64,000 nt of DNA, taken from contig UQIE01000009.1 in the NCBI GenBank assembly GCA_900541065.1, positions 22,520-86,519 on the forward strand, read 5' to 3'. This DNA is from an uncultured Collinsella sp. GTDB taxonomy: Bacteria > Actinomycetota > Coriobacteriia > Coriobacteriales > Coriobacteriaceae. Of this stretch, positions 56,890-64,000 are shown piece after piece. The notes below the pieces were generated by a model. That model had not been told where the DNA came from, did not search any database, and was given only the letters and a program-made list of their open reading frames with translations. The first letter of the stretch is position 1. Every line of letters starts with the position of its first letter. The position numbers and the translations under genes are program-made.

Positions 56890-57621
56890 ATGGCGATCGG
56901 AGCGCGTAAGCAACCGCTGTACGATCAGCTGGTCGATATTCTGACCGAAAAGATCGACCATGAATATCGCGCCGGTGACATGATTCCTTCCGAGCGCGAA
57001 CTTTCGGAGCGCTATGGTCTCTCGCGCACTACGGTACGCCTGGCTCTGCAGGAACTGGAGCGTTTAGGACTGGTGGTTCGGCAGCACGGTCGCGGTACCT
57101 TTGTGACCGACCGTTCGGCAAAGGCAACCAATCTCATGCAGTCCTACAGCTTTACCGAGCAGATGCGCGCGATGGGTCGCGACCCCGAGACCACGATTCT
57201 CGAGTTTTGCGAGATGGAGGCCGATAAAAATCTGGCCGAGCATATGGGATTGCGTATAGGTGATCGCATTTTTAAGCTTAAGCGCCTTCGTTCTGCCGAC
57301 AACATGCCCATGATGGTCGAACGCAGCTATCTACCAGTTCGTCAATTTCTGTCCCTAAAGCGACCGCTGCTGGAGCGTAAGCCGCTTTACGATGTGATTG
57401 AGCAAGACTTTCAGCAAAAGATACGCGTGGCCGAAGAGGAGTTCTATGCGAGCATAGCCCGTCCCACCGACGCTCACCTTTTGGGAATTGTCGAGGGCTC
57501 GCCTGTGCTCGATTTGGTCAGGACTACGTATAACGAGTCAAACGAGGTTGTGGAGTACACACTCTCGGTTGCTCGTGCCGATCAGTTTAAATACAAGGTT
57601 TACCACCAGCGTAGCGACTAG
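56890..57621 (+). CDS. GntR/HutC-family regulator (NagR/AgaR-like)
   Basis: Regulator of 243 aa. The winged helix has QPLYDQLVDILTEKI, IPSERELSERYGLSRTTVRLALQELERLGLV and HGRGTFV. The UTRA effector domain (about 85-240) is of the type that binds GlcN-6-P/GlcNAc-6-P in NagR. Its position between the PTS operon and agaS, and the shared palindrome before both, suggest it controls them in response to an amino-sugar phosphate. GGGAGGA precedes ATG. Confidence 0.9.
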   Translation: MAIGARKQPLYDQLVDILTEKIDHEYRAGDMIPSERELSERYGLSRTTVRLALQELERLGLVVRQHGRGTFVTDRSAKATNLMQSYSFTEQMRAMGRDPETTILEFCEMEADKNLAEHMGLRIGDRIFKLKRLRSADNMPMMVERSYLPVRQFLSLKRPLLERKPLYDVIEQDFQQKIRVAEEEFYASIARPTDAHLLGIVEGSPVLDLVRTTYNESNEVVEYTLSVARADQFKYKVYHQRSD

Positions 57622-57660
57622 TGTTCGCATCGTTTCCATATGGTGATTCTTTGCATTTAA

Positions 57661-57696
57661 CTGGTTACTACCAGATAACCAACCGAAGTGTATAAT
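57661..57696 (+). promoter_or_regulatory. agaS promoter with overlapping GntR operator, site 2
   Basis: Palindrome CTGGTTACTACCAG at 57661-57674 and TATAAT at 57691-57696. The operator covers the expected -35 region, the arrangement of a repressor site. Confidence 0.65.
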
Positions 57697-57735
57697 TGCA
57701 CGTCAGAGGATTACTTCTAGAGAGAGGTATTAGAA

Positions 57736-58902
57736 ATGTTCGAGAAGAGTGTCGAGGAGCTCACCGAGCTCGGCGCCCAGATCACCACGGCCGAGATTGC
57801 TCAGCAGCCCGAGCTTTGGCGTGATACGCTCAACATCTATCGCGAGAACAAGGAGGCCATCGAGGCCTTCCTGGCCGAGGCTCGCGCTATGGGCGAGGGT
57901 CGTCTGTCCGTTGTCTTCACCGGTGCCGGTACGTCCGACTACGTTGGCGATACCTGCGCCCCGTACCTGCGTCACGCTGGCAACACTGATCTCTACGACT
58001 TTAAGCCCATCGCCACGACCGACATCGTGAGCGCCCCGCGCGACTTCCTGCGCGCCGAGGATCCCACGCTCGTGGTTTCCTTTGCCCGCTCTGGCAACAG
58101 CCCCGAGAGCCTTGCCGCCGTTGCCGTTGCCAAGGAGCTCGTCCACAACGTCAAGTTCCTCAACATCACCTGCGCTCCCGAGGGCAAGCTCGCCGTCGAG
58201 TCCGCCGATGATCCCAATGCGCTGACGCTGCTCATCCCGCGCGCCAACGACAAGGGCTTCGCCATGACCGGTTCCTACACCTGCATGACCCTGCTCTCCA
58301 CCCTTATTTTCGACACTGCCTCTGACGAGCAGAAGGCCGAGTGGGTCGAGACGATTGCCAAGATGGGCGAGGAGGTCATCTCCCGTGAGCCTGAGATCGC
58401 CGATTACCTGGCTGGCGACTTCAACCGCGTGACCTACTTGGGTTCTGGCTCCTTCGGTGGCCTTGCCCAGGAGAGCCAGCTCAAGATCCTCGAGCTCGCT
58501 CACGGTCTGGTTGCTACTTCCTACGACACCTCCATGGGCTATCGTCACGGACCTAAGTCCTTCGTCGACGATAAGACGCTCGTCTTCGTGTTCGTCAACA
58601 ACGACGCCTACACCCGTCAGTACGACATCGACATCCTCAACGAGATCGGTGGCGACAAGATTGCTCAGCACACCGTTGCCGTTCAGCAGGATGGCGCTAC
58701 CGTCTACGAGGGCGAGTCCTTCACCTTTAAGGGCTACGAGGCGCTTCCCGAGGGCTACCTTGCCCTGCCGTTCGTGATGTTTGCCCAGGCTATCAGCCTG
58801 CTCAACTCCGTGCGCGTGGGCAACACGCCCGATACGCCGAGCCCCACCGGCACGGTCAACCGCGTGGTCAAGGGTGTGACGATTCACCCCTTCACCGCTT
58901 AA
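57736..58902 (+). CDS. agaS: SIS-domain sugar isomerase AgaS (galactosamine-6-P deaminase/isomerase)
   Basis: Double SIS protein of 388 aa. VVFTGAGTSDYVGDTCAPYL and SFARSGNSPESLAAVAVAKEL form the first phosphosugar site. YLGSGSFGGLAQESQLKILELAHG and MGYRHGPKSFVDDKTL form the second. The AgaS family converts galactosamine-6-P to tagatose-6-P with release of ammonia. AGAGAGG precedes ATG. Followed by a terminator and then the deacetylase. Confidence 0.9.
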   Translation: MFEKSVEELTELGAQITTAEIAQQPELWRDTLNIYRENKEAIEAFLAEARAMGEGRLSVVFTGAGTSDYVGDTCAPYLRHAGNTDLYDFKPIATTDIVSAPRDFLRAEDPTLVVSFARSGNSPESLAAVAVAKELVHNVKFLNITCAPEGKLAVESADDPNALTLLIPRANDKGFAMTGSYTCMTLLSTLIFDTASDEQKAEWVETIAKMGEEVISREPEIADYLAGDFNRVTYLGSGSFGGLAQESQLKILELAHGLVATSYDTSMGYRHGPKSFVDDKTLVFVFVNNDAYTRQYDIDILNEIGGDKIAQHTVAVQQDGATVYEGESFTFKGYEALPEGYLALPFVMFAQAISLLNSVRVGNTPDTPSPTGTVNRVVKGVTIHPFTA

Positions 58903-58920
58903 TCGCGTCCCCCTGTAAGG

Positions 58921-58957
58921 GCGCCCGTCCGCTCATAACGGCGGGCGGGCGCTTTTT
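58921..58957 (+). terminator. Terminator between agaS and the deacetylase gene
   Basis: GCGCCCG-TCCG / CGG-CGGGCGC stem with a T-rich tail. Confidence 0.85.
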
Positions 58958-59020
58958 GTTTTTACATGGACCGGGTATAAGCATTACCACAGTCAACTGC
59001 TTTAGAAGCAAGGAGTGCAT

Positions 59021-60190
59021 ATGAGCACGTACGCAATTAAGGCTGACAAGTTCTTCTTGCCGGCAGGCCCGCAACTGGGCGGCTATCTTATGGTCGAGGA
59101 TGGCGTTTTTGGCGCCTGGCAGGCCGACGAGCCCTCTTGCGAGATTAAGGACTACACGGGATCGTGGATCGCACCGGGTATGGTCGATACTCACATCCAT
59201 GGCTTCTATAACCACTCGACTACCGATAACGATCCCGAGGGCATTGATATCAGCTCGACCGAGCTCGCCCGTCGCGGTACCACCAGCTGGCTGCCCACGA
59301 CGTTCACCGATGGCGTCGAGCAGATCAAGGATGCCTGCGCCGCCATCGCCCAGGCGGACGAGGGTCGCGGCCCTGACTTCTGCGGTGCTCGCATTCAGGG
59401 CATCTATCTGGAGGGCCCCTTCTTTACCATGAAGCACGTGGGCGCGCAGAACCCCGCTTATCTTATCGATCCCTCCGAGGAGGTCTTCGATCAGTGGCAG
59501 GAGGCTGCGGGCGGTCGCATCGTTAAGAGCGCCATGGCGGCCGAGCGCGACGGTGCCGCTGCTTATGCGGCTGCTCTGAACGCCAAGGGCGTGGTGACCA
59601 GCATCGGTCACTCCGACGCCACCTACGATGAGTGCATCGCCGCCATCAACGCCGGTGCCAGCTGCTTTACGCATACCTATAACGGCCAGCGCGGGCTGCA
59701 TCACCGTGAGCCCGGTGTCGTGGGCGCTGCCATGTCCACGCCCGAGACCTACGCCGAGATCATCTGTGACGGTAAGCACGTAAACCCTGCCGCCATCAAG
59801 GCGCTGCTGCAGGCAAAGGGCTGGCAGCACACGGTGCTCATCACCGACTGCCTGGGTTGCGGCGGCATGCCCGAGGGCAGCTACACCAGTGGTGGCATGG
59901 ACGTCATCATGAAGGGCAACCTGTGCTGGCTCGCCGACGGCAAGAGCATTGCCGGCTCGGTGCTCACGCTTGCCCAGGGCGTCAAGAACATCGTCGACTG
60001 GGGCATCGCCAGCGCCGATATCGCCATTCGCATGGCAACTGAGGTGCCGGCTCGCTCTGCACACATCGAGGATAAGTGCGGCAGCATCATGCCGGGTCGC
60101 GACGCCGACTTTGTCGTGTTCGACCATGAGCTCACCCTCGTCGAGACGTATGTTGGCGGCCAGAGCGTCGGCAACGCCTTTACCGAGTAA
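59021..60190 (+). CDS. nagA: N-acetylglucosamine/galactosamine-6-phosphate deacetylase (NagA/AgaA)
   Basis: Amidohydrolase of 389 aa removing the acetyl group from an N-acetyl hexosamine-6-P. APGMVDTHIHGFYNHSTTDN (metal-ligand His pair), YLEGPFF (metal Glu), IGHSDATYDE (His), FTHTYNGQRGLHHREPGVVG and the catalytic Asp in LITDCLGCGG are visible, as is the closing IMPGRDADFVVFD. In this locus the GalNAc-6-P activity (AgaA) is more likely than GlcNAc-6-P. AAGGAG lies 5 bases before ATG 59021. A diverged copy of its last 44 codons lies at 62919-63050. Confidence 0.92.
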   Translation: MSTYAIKADKFFLPAGPQLGGYLMVEDGVFGAWQADEPSCEIKDYTGSWIAPGMVDTHIHGFYNHSTTDNDPEGIDISSTELARRGTTSWLPTTFTDGVEQIKDACAAIAQADEGRGPDFCGARIQGIYLEGPFFTMKHVGAQNPAYLIDPSEEVFDQWQEAAGGRIVKSAMAAERDGAAAYAAALNAKGVVTSIGHSDATYDECIAAINAGASCFTHTYNGQRGLHHREPGVVGAAMSTPETYAEIICDGKHVNPAAIKALLQAKGWQHTVLITDCLGCGGMPEGSYTSGGMDVIMKGNLCWLADGKSIAGSVLTLAQGVKNIVDWGIASADIAIRMATEVPARSAHIEDKCGSIMPGRDADFVVFDHELTLVETYVGGQSVGNAFTE

Positions 60191-60202
60191 CGATAGAAAA
60201 AG

Positions 60203-60234
60203 ACGGCGGGCCCGAATCTGCTCGGACCCGCCGT
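60203..60234 (-). terminator. Terminator of the flavodoxin gene
   Basis: ACGGCGGG-CCGA / TCGG-CCCGCCGT stem between convergent genes, with five T on the minus strand; also usable for nagA. Confidence 0.85.
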
Positions 60235-60265
60235 ATGGGTTAAACGCTCAATAGCACCTTCACAG

Positions 60266-60850
60266 TTACAGCTTGTTAGCAATCTTCTTTGCCGTGCGCT
60301 TAACGCCGGCCACAAGACCTCCCGCAGGATGCTCCTTCTCGTATGCTAGGCGCTTCTCACGCTTGGCGTACTCTTCGACAATGATGTCGCCATATTCGTC
60401 TTCGATCTTGTCGAAGAAGTCGACGGCGCCCTTAATTTCCTCAGCGGTCGGGTGTCCCTTTTGGACACCGCCGGTGAGTTTGAACGGTCCCCACGTATCA
60501 AAGCCGGGGCAGCCGTAGACACCCATAAAGATGGCCTGCCTCATGCGGCAGATGCCATCGATATCCTTGCCGTACCACTTGTTTTTGCCACCGTAAGTCA
60601 TAAGGCCAAACACCTTGTCCTGCGGCTGCAGCACGTTAGTGAGCACGCGTGCCATGTCCTTGTCGATCTCGGAGTAATAGATTCCCGTGGCGACACCGAT
60701 CAGATGATATTCGTGCAGGTTGGGATACTCGTTTTTACCGAGTGACTTCACGTCGAGGGTATCGATCTCGGGGTGTGCCTCGACGATGGCGTCCACGAGC
60801 TTTTTCGTATTGCCGTGATGGCGCGAGGCGTAGAGGATGATGGTTCGCAT
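60266..60850 (-). CDS. Flavodoxin-family protein
   Basis: FMN-binding-type protein of 194 aa: IILYASRHHGNTKKLVDAI is the phosphate-binding loop, followed by LIGVATGIYYSEI and the second loop GLMTYGGKNKWYG, with VYGCPGFDTWGPF near the C-terminal half. It ends in a Lys-rich tail. ATG 60850 has AAAGG upstream; the frame beyond is not conserved. It is divergent from the epimerase gene. Redox partner unknown. Confidence 0.85.
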   Translation of the reverse strand: MRTIILYASRHHGNTKKLVDAIVEAHPEIDTLDVKSLGKNEYPNLHEYHLIGVATGIYYSEIDKDMARVLTNVLQPQDKVFGLMTYGGKNKWYGKDIDGICRMRQAIFMGVYGCPGFDTWGPFKLTGGVQKGHPTAEEIKGAVDFFDKIEDEYGDIIVEEYAKREKRLAYEKEHPAGGLVAGVKRTAKKIANKL

Positions 60851-61008
60851 AAGAAGGCCTTTCAGCTGTAATTGCATCAATGTCTGTATGGTACCCCGTT
60901 GCATGGCTGGGATACCGGACGTATCGATGAACGTGCGGGTTTGTCCTTTGGTCAGGGCCGAGACGGGTTCTTGCGAGCAAAAAAAGCAGTTGTTCGAAAG
61001 GATGGGCA

Positions 61009-61890
61009 ATGGAATACGCTCTCTCCAACGATTCGATTTCTATTAAGGTGTCCACGGCTGGTGGTTCGTTTACCTCGATTGAGGCCGGAGGTCGCGAGTA
61101 CTTGTGGCAGGGCGATCCCGCCGTGTGGTCCGGCCAGGCACCGATTTGCTTCCCGATTTGCGGAGGCTTGCGCGACAACAGCGCCATGACATTTGCCGGG
61201 CATCATGTAAAGCTCGCTCGCCACGGGTTTGCGCGCAAACAGGAGTGGAAGCTGCTGAGCCAAGGCGAGAACGAGTTGGCGATGTGCCTGGCTTCGGAGG
61301 ATAACGCCGCGCTGCTGAGCGATTATCCGTATCCGTTTAAGCTTGTCGCCCGCTATACGCTCGAGGACGCTGCCGTGCGCGTTTCCTACGAGGTCACCAA
61401 CGAGGGCACCGAGGACATGCCGTTCTTTATCGGCGGTCATCCCGGCTTTAGGTGTCCGCTCGATGAGGGCGAGGCCTATACGGACTACGAGTTGCGCTTT
61501 GAGAAAGACGAGGCTGCGGAGCTCTGCACCGCCGTTCCCTCGACTGGATTGATTGACGTGGCAAACCGCTCCAAGAACCCCATGGTGGGAAAGACGCTGC
61601 CCCTGTCGCACGAGCTCTTCGATTTTGCGGAGACCATCTTTGACGTGCTCGAGAGCCGTCAGGTCACGCTTTCCAAAAAGGGCGAGGACAAGGGCGTCCG
61701 CCTGAGCTTTGAGGGCTTCCCATATCTCATTGTGTGGAGCAAGCCCGAGGGCGATTTTGTGGCGGTTGAGCCTTGGGGCGGTCTCTCGACCTGCTCCGAT
61801 GAGGACGACGTGCTTGAGCATAAGCGCGGCTGCCTTGTCGCCAAGCCCAAGGAGACCGTCGTTCGCTCGTTCACGATTGAGATTCTGTAA
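61009..61890 (+). CDS. Aldose 1-epimerase family protein (LacX-like)
   Basis: Cytoplasmic sugar mutarotase-type enzyme of 293 aa: PICFPICGGLRDN, LARHGFARKQEW (Arg/His substrate site), FFIGGHPGFRCPL (catalytic-region His) and the late FVAVEPWGGLSTC. The subfamily with these motifs includes LacX of tagatose-pathway operons, which fits lacC directly downstream. Expected to interconvert anomers of the incoming hexose or its phosphate. Confidence 0.88.
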   Translation: MEYALSNDSISIKVSTAGGSFTSIEAGGREYLWQGDPAVWSGQAPICFPICGGLRDNSAMTFAGHHVKLARHGFARKQEWKLLSQGENELAMCLASEDNAALLSDYPYPFKLVARYTLEDAAVRVSYEVTNEGTEDMPFFIGGHPGFRCPLDEGEAYTDYELRFEKDEAAELCTAVPSTGLIDVANRSKNPMVGKTLPLSHELFDFAETIFDVLESRQVTLSKKGEDKGVRLSFEGFPYLIVWSKPEGDFVAVEPWGGLSTCSDEDDVLEHKRGCLVAKPKETVVRSFTIEIL

Positions 61891-61949
61891 TTCCGTTTTG
61901 TCGACTCGTATCGCGAGGCACAAGGAGCCTGCGAGATAAGGAGCTAAAA

Positions 61950-62885
61950 ATGATCCTCACCGTTACGATGAACCCGTCTGTCGATACGCGCTATCAGCTC
62001 GATGAGCTCATTATCGACGACGTCAACCGTGTGACGCCCGAAAAGACCGCCGGCGGCAAGGGCCTCAACGTGGCCCGCGTGCTGGGTCAGCTGGGCGACG
62101 ACGTTGTGGCAACCGGTCTGCTCGGCGGCCACATGGGCGCCTACATGGCTGAGCTCATGGACGCCAACGGTATTAACAACGACTTTGTGCCCATCAAGGG
62201 CGAGACTCGCATTTGTCTCAACATCCTCCACGCCGGCAACCAGACCGAGCTGCTCGAGAGCGGCCCGACAATTGCCCCCGAGGAGCTCGATGCCTTTACC
62301 GCCAAGTTTACCGAGCTTGCGGGCAAGGCCGACGTCGTCACCATCTCGGGTTCGCTGCCCCGCGGTGTCGAGGCAGACTACTATGCCAAGATCACGGGCA
62401 TTGCAGAGAACGCCGGAGCCAAGGTGCTGCTCGATACCTCGGGTGCTTCGCTCGAGGCCGCCCTTAAGTCCGAAATTAAGCCCGAGCTGGTCAAGCCCAA
62501 CCTGACCGAGATCAACGGCCTTCTGGGCACGAGCTTTACCACCGACGATGTGGACGAGCTCCGCGCCGCGCTCGCCTCTGATGCCCGCTTCTCCGATATC
62601 CCCTGGGTCGTCGTGTCCATGGGTGCTGCCGGCTCCGTTGGCTTCCACAACGGCCGTGCATTCCGCGCAAAGACGCCCGATATCCCTGCCGTTAACGCCA
62701 CGGGCTCTGGTGACTCCACTATCGCAGGCTTCGCGCATGCCATTGCTGCTGGCGCAGACGACGAGACGGTGCTGCGTACCGCCAACACCTGCGGCAAGCT
62801 CAACGCCATGGATCCCATGACTGGCCACTTGGTTATGGATCGTTGGGACGAGGTCTACAACGGCGTTGTCGTGACCGAGCTGTAA
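61950..62885 (+). CDS. lacC: Tagatose-6-phosphate kinase (PfkB family)
   Basis: Phosphorylates tagatose-6-P to tagatose-1,6-bisphosphate; 311 aa. Near the N-terminus TVTMNPSVDTRYQL, DDVNRVTPEKTAGGKGLNVARVL and then ISGSLPRGVEADYY match LacC better than fructose-1-P kinases. The catalytic motif is NATGSGDSTIAGFAHA. AAGGAGC precedes ATG. It takes the product of AgaS. No tagatose-bisphosphate aldolase is present in the window. Confidence 0.9.
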   Translation: MILTVTMNPSVDTRYQLDELIIDDVNRVTPEKTAGGKGLNVARVLGQLGDDVVATGLLGGHMGAYMAELMDANGINNDFVPIKGETRICLNILHAGNQTELLESGPTIAPEELDAFTAKFTELAGKADVVTISGSLPRGVEADYYAKITGIAENAGAKVLLDTSGASLEAALKSEIKPELVKPNLTEINGLLGTSFTTDDVDELRAALASDARFSDIPWVVVSMGAAGSVGFHNGRAFRAKTPDIPAVNATGSGDSTIAGFAHAIAAGADDETVLRTANTCGKLNAMDPMTGHLVMDRWDEVYNGVVVTEL

Positions 62886-62918
62886 GGGCTTGGGCGTCGG
62901 CCCCGGCATCGATTGCTA

Positions 62919-63050
62919 GCTCATGTCGACGACAAGTGCGATAGCATTATGTCGGGGCGCGACGCCGACGTTGTCGTGTTCAATCCCGACCTTACCCTGG
63001 TCGAGACGTATGTGGGTGGCAACAGCGTCGGTAACGCGTTTGCCGAGTAG
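62919..63050 (+). pseudogene. Truncated duplicate of the nagA 3' end
   Basis: From about 62919 to the TAG at 63048-63050 the plus frame encodes HVDDKCDSIMSGRDADVVVF and then NPDLTLVETYVGGNSVGNAFAE. This matches the end of the deacetylase at 59021-60190 (IEDKCGSIMPGRDADFVVF, TLVETYVGGQSVGNAF) at most positions. There is no start codon or upstream part, so a former second nagA-type gene has been deleted down to its last ~44 codons. Confidence 0.85.
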
Positions 63051-63082
63051 CCGCCAAAGAAGCGATCCGAGAGGGGATTTAG

Positions 63083-63556
63083 ATGATTTACGGTGCATTG
63101 GGCGATATCGAGGAGTACCGCGGAATGCTCAAGGGCCTCGACGTGTTGATCGATTGGCTCGAGGAGAACGATCCGGCGCAGCTCGAGGTCGGCAGCCATC
63201 AGATTCTGGGCGACAAGGTCTTTGCGAACGTCATGGCTCCCACGACGCGTCCCGAGGCCGAGGCTCACTATGAGACGCATCAGCGTTATCACGACCTGCA
63301 GATCGACATTGAGGGTCGCGAGGCCTTTAAGGTCGCTACGGGCAGCTTGACGCTGGTCCAGGAGTTTGACGAGAAGGACGACTACGATCTGGTCGATTCC
63401 GACGCCTCGATCGCCGGCGATCTTGCTGACGATAAGTTTGCGCTGTTTGTTGCCGGCGAGCCTCATATGCCCACGCTCGAGTTCCCGGGCGATGGCGCGC
63501 AGCCGGTCAAGAAGATCTGCTTTAAGCTGCTTGCAGACGCTTACTGGGAGGAGTAG
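63083..63556 (+). CDS. YhcH/YjgK/YiaL family protein (DUF386)
   Basis: Cupin-like protein of 157 aa: MIYGALGDIEEYRGM at the N-terminus, the metal-site region TTRPEAEAHYETHQRYHDLQIDIEG (His residues and Glu), and the closing GDGAQPVKKICFKL. Relatives (YhcH, EbgC, NanQ) act as anomerases or accessory proteins in amino-sugar and beta-galactoside pathways, in keeping with this locus. AGAGGGGATT precedes ATG. Confidence 0.9.
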   Translation: MIYGALGDIEEYRGMLKGLDVLIDWLEENDPAQLEVGSHQILGDKVFANVMAPTTRPEAEAHYETHQRYHDLQIDIEGREAFKVATGSLTLVQEFDEKDDYDLVDSDASIAGDLADDKFALFVAGEPHMPTLEFPGDGAQPVKKICFKLLADAYWEE

Positions 63557-63732
63557 CGCACTGCTCGGCTGAGCTGCTCGTCTGATGACGTGATTCCATT
63601 GAGGAGCGCGCTTGAGCCCCGTTAATCGCGGTTCCCTTGGGGATTGCGGTTGGCGGGGCTTTCTGTTTTTGAGTAGGGGAGTTGAGGCCGTTACGATACG
63701 TGGATTGGCACGCACGCACTCAAAATCGGTAA

Positions 63733-63756
63733 CAAAAAAGCCGCCCAAAGGCGGCT
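63733..63756 (-). terminator. Terminator of the tRNA-Thr gene
   Basis: AGCCGCC / GGCGGCT stem, 4-nt loop, six T on the minus strand. Confidence 0.92.
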
Positions 63757-63767
63757 GTCTTGTGCAA

Positions 63768-63843
63768 TGGAGCCAGCGACCGGGCTCGAACCGGTGACCC
63801 CCGCTTTACGAGAGCGGTGCTCTACCAACTGAGCTACGCTGGC
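63768..63843 (-). tRNA. tRNA-Thr, anticodon CGU
   Basis: 76 nt including the encoded CCA. Acceptor stem GCCAGCG/CGCTGGC, D-loop with AGCTCAGTTGGTAGAGC, anticodon stem CCGCT/AGCGG enclosing loop CTCGTAA (anticodon CGT in DNA, reads ACG codons), and T-loop GGTTCGAGCCC. The minus-strand frame overlapping it is a typical false ORF. Confidence 0.97.
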
Positions 63844-64000
63844 GGCCATGTGGTGACGCAACTGAGGCGTCAACGGCTGTCTATGATACGGGACATCGCA
63901 AATCCGCGCAAGTGTTCTGACGGCTTTTCTCACTTTAAATGCACTCCTTGATTATCGACTTCATCCGAACACCTCCCACATTCATCCGCACATGTGCGGA

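Noticed and set aside
63691..63933. 80-codon minus-strand frame containing SVAQLVEHRSRKAGVTGSS
   Set aside because: Classic false frame read through a tRNA gene, although a GTG with AAGGAG precedes it.
1..64000. CRISPR array, prophage or insertion sequence
   Set aside because: No regularly spaced direct repeats, integrase, transposase or phage structural genes were seen. The repeats found are palindromic and scattered.

Overview
The window is high-GC DNA of a Gram-positive gut actinobacterium of class Coriobacteriia, most likely Collinsella. The evidence is actinobacterial codon use, strong Shine-Dalgarno sites with frequent TTG/GTG starts, several sugar PTS loci, and typical core genes (purH, pcrA, tmk-holB-ricT, comF, hpf). 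The genus is inferred from gene content, not from a marker gene. Most of the sequence is ordinary chromosome. The only clearly accessory patch is about 2.3-4.6 kb, where base composition is lower and an AIPR-like abortive-infection gene sits among inverted repeats and a gene remnant.

Layout. 0-2.1 kb: two-component system (kinase cut by the window edge) and a DUF4342 protein. 2.3-4.6 kb: the accessory patch. 4.6-10.6 kb: small membrane protein, two metallophosphoesterases, gluQ, a secreted DUF2207 protein and a GNAT acetyltransferase. 10.8-20.3 kb: purH, a diverged class-IV aminotransferase-like protein, a BceRS-like two-component pair, a universal stress protein, uppP and pcrA. 20.6-27.5 kb: beta-glucoside/cellobiose locus (manA, GntR regulator, GH1 glycosidase, PTS EIIC/EIIB/EIIA, ROK glucokinase). 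27.6-32.4 kb: ppaC, nhaA, an aminotransferase and a STAS protein. 32.5-37.7 kb: tatA-tatC-hypA-hypB and a type IA topoisomerase of archaeal-like type. 37.8-45 kb: zinc-ribbon protein, tmk-holB-ricT, comF and a putative nuclease-fold protein. 44.9-47.2 kb: a strong promoter followed by about 300 nt of structured non-coding sequence (candidate raiA RNA), a solute-binding lipoprotein and hpf/raiA. 47.3-52.9 kb: degV, a dehydrogenase with an unusual Cys/His-rich tail, a membrane protein, a HEAT-repeat protein, NAD-type isocitrate dehydrogenase and a SurA-like membrane protein. 53.0-63.6 kb: a galactosamine/N-acetylgalactosamine utilisation locus (mannose-family PTS with embedded yajC, GntR regulator, agaS, nagA-type deacetylase, lacC, aldose epimerase, YhcH). 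The window ends with a tRNA-Thr(CGU).

How the parts work together. In the last locus the PTS would import and phosphorylate the amino sugar. The deacetylase yields GalN-6-P, AgaS isomerises and deaminates it to tagatose-6-P, and LacC phosphorylates that to the bisphosphate; no aldolase is visible. A near-perfect palindrome (CTGGTTACTACCAG) lies before both the PTS operon and agaS and is the probable operator of the GntR regulator encoded between them. The cellobiose locus has the same logic: PTS import, GH1 cleavage, then phosphorylation of free glucose by the ROK kinase.

A recurrent theme is small palindromic intergenic elements. At least three families recur inside this window, and one of them lies after the terminators of three separate convergent gene pairs. 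There are also several long, near-perfect inverted repeats.
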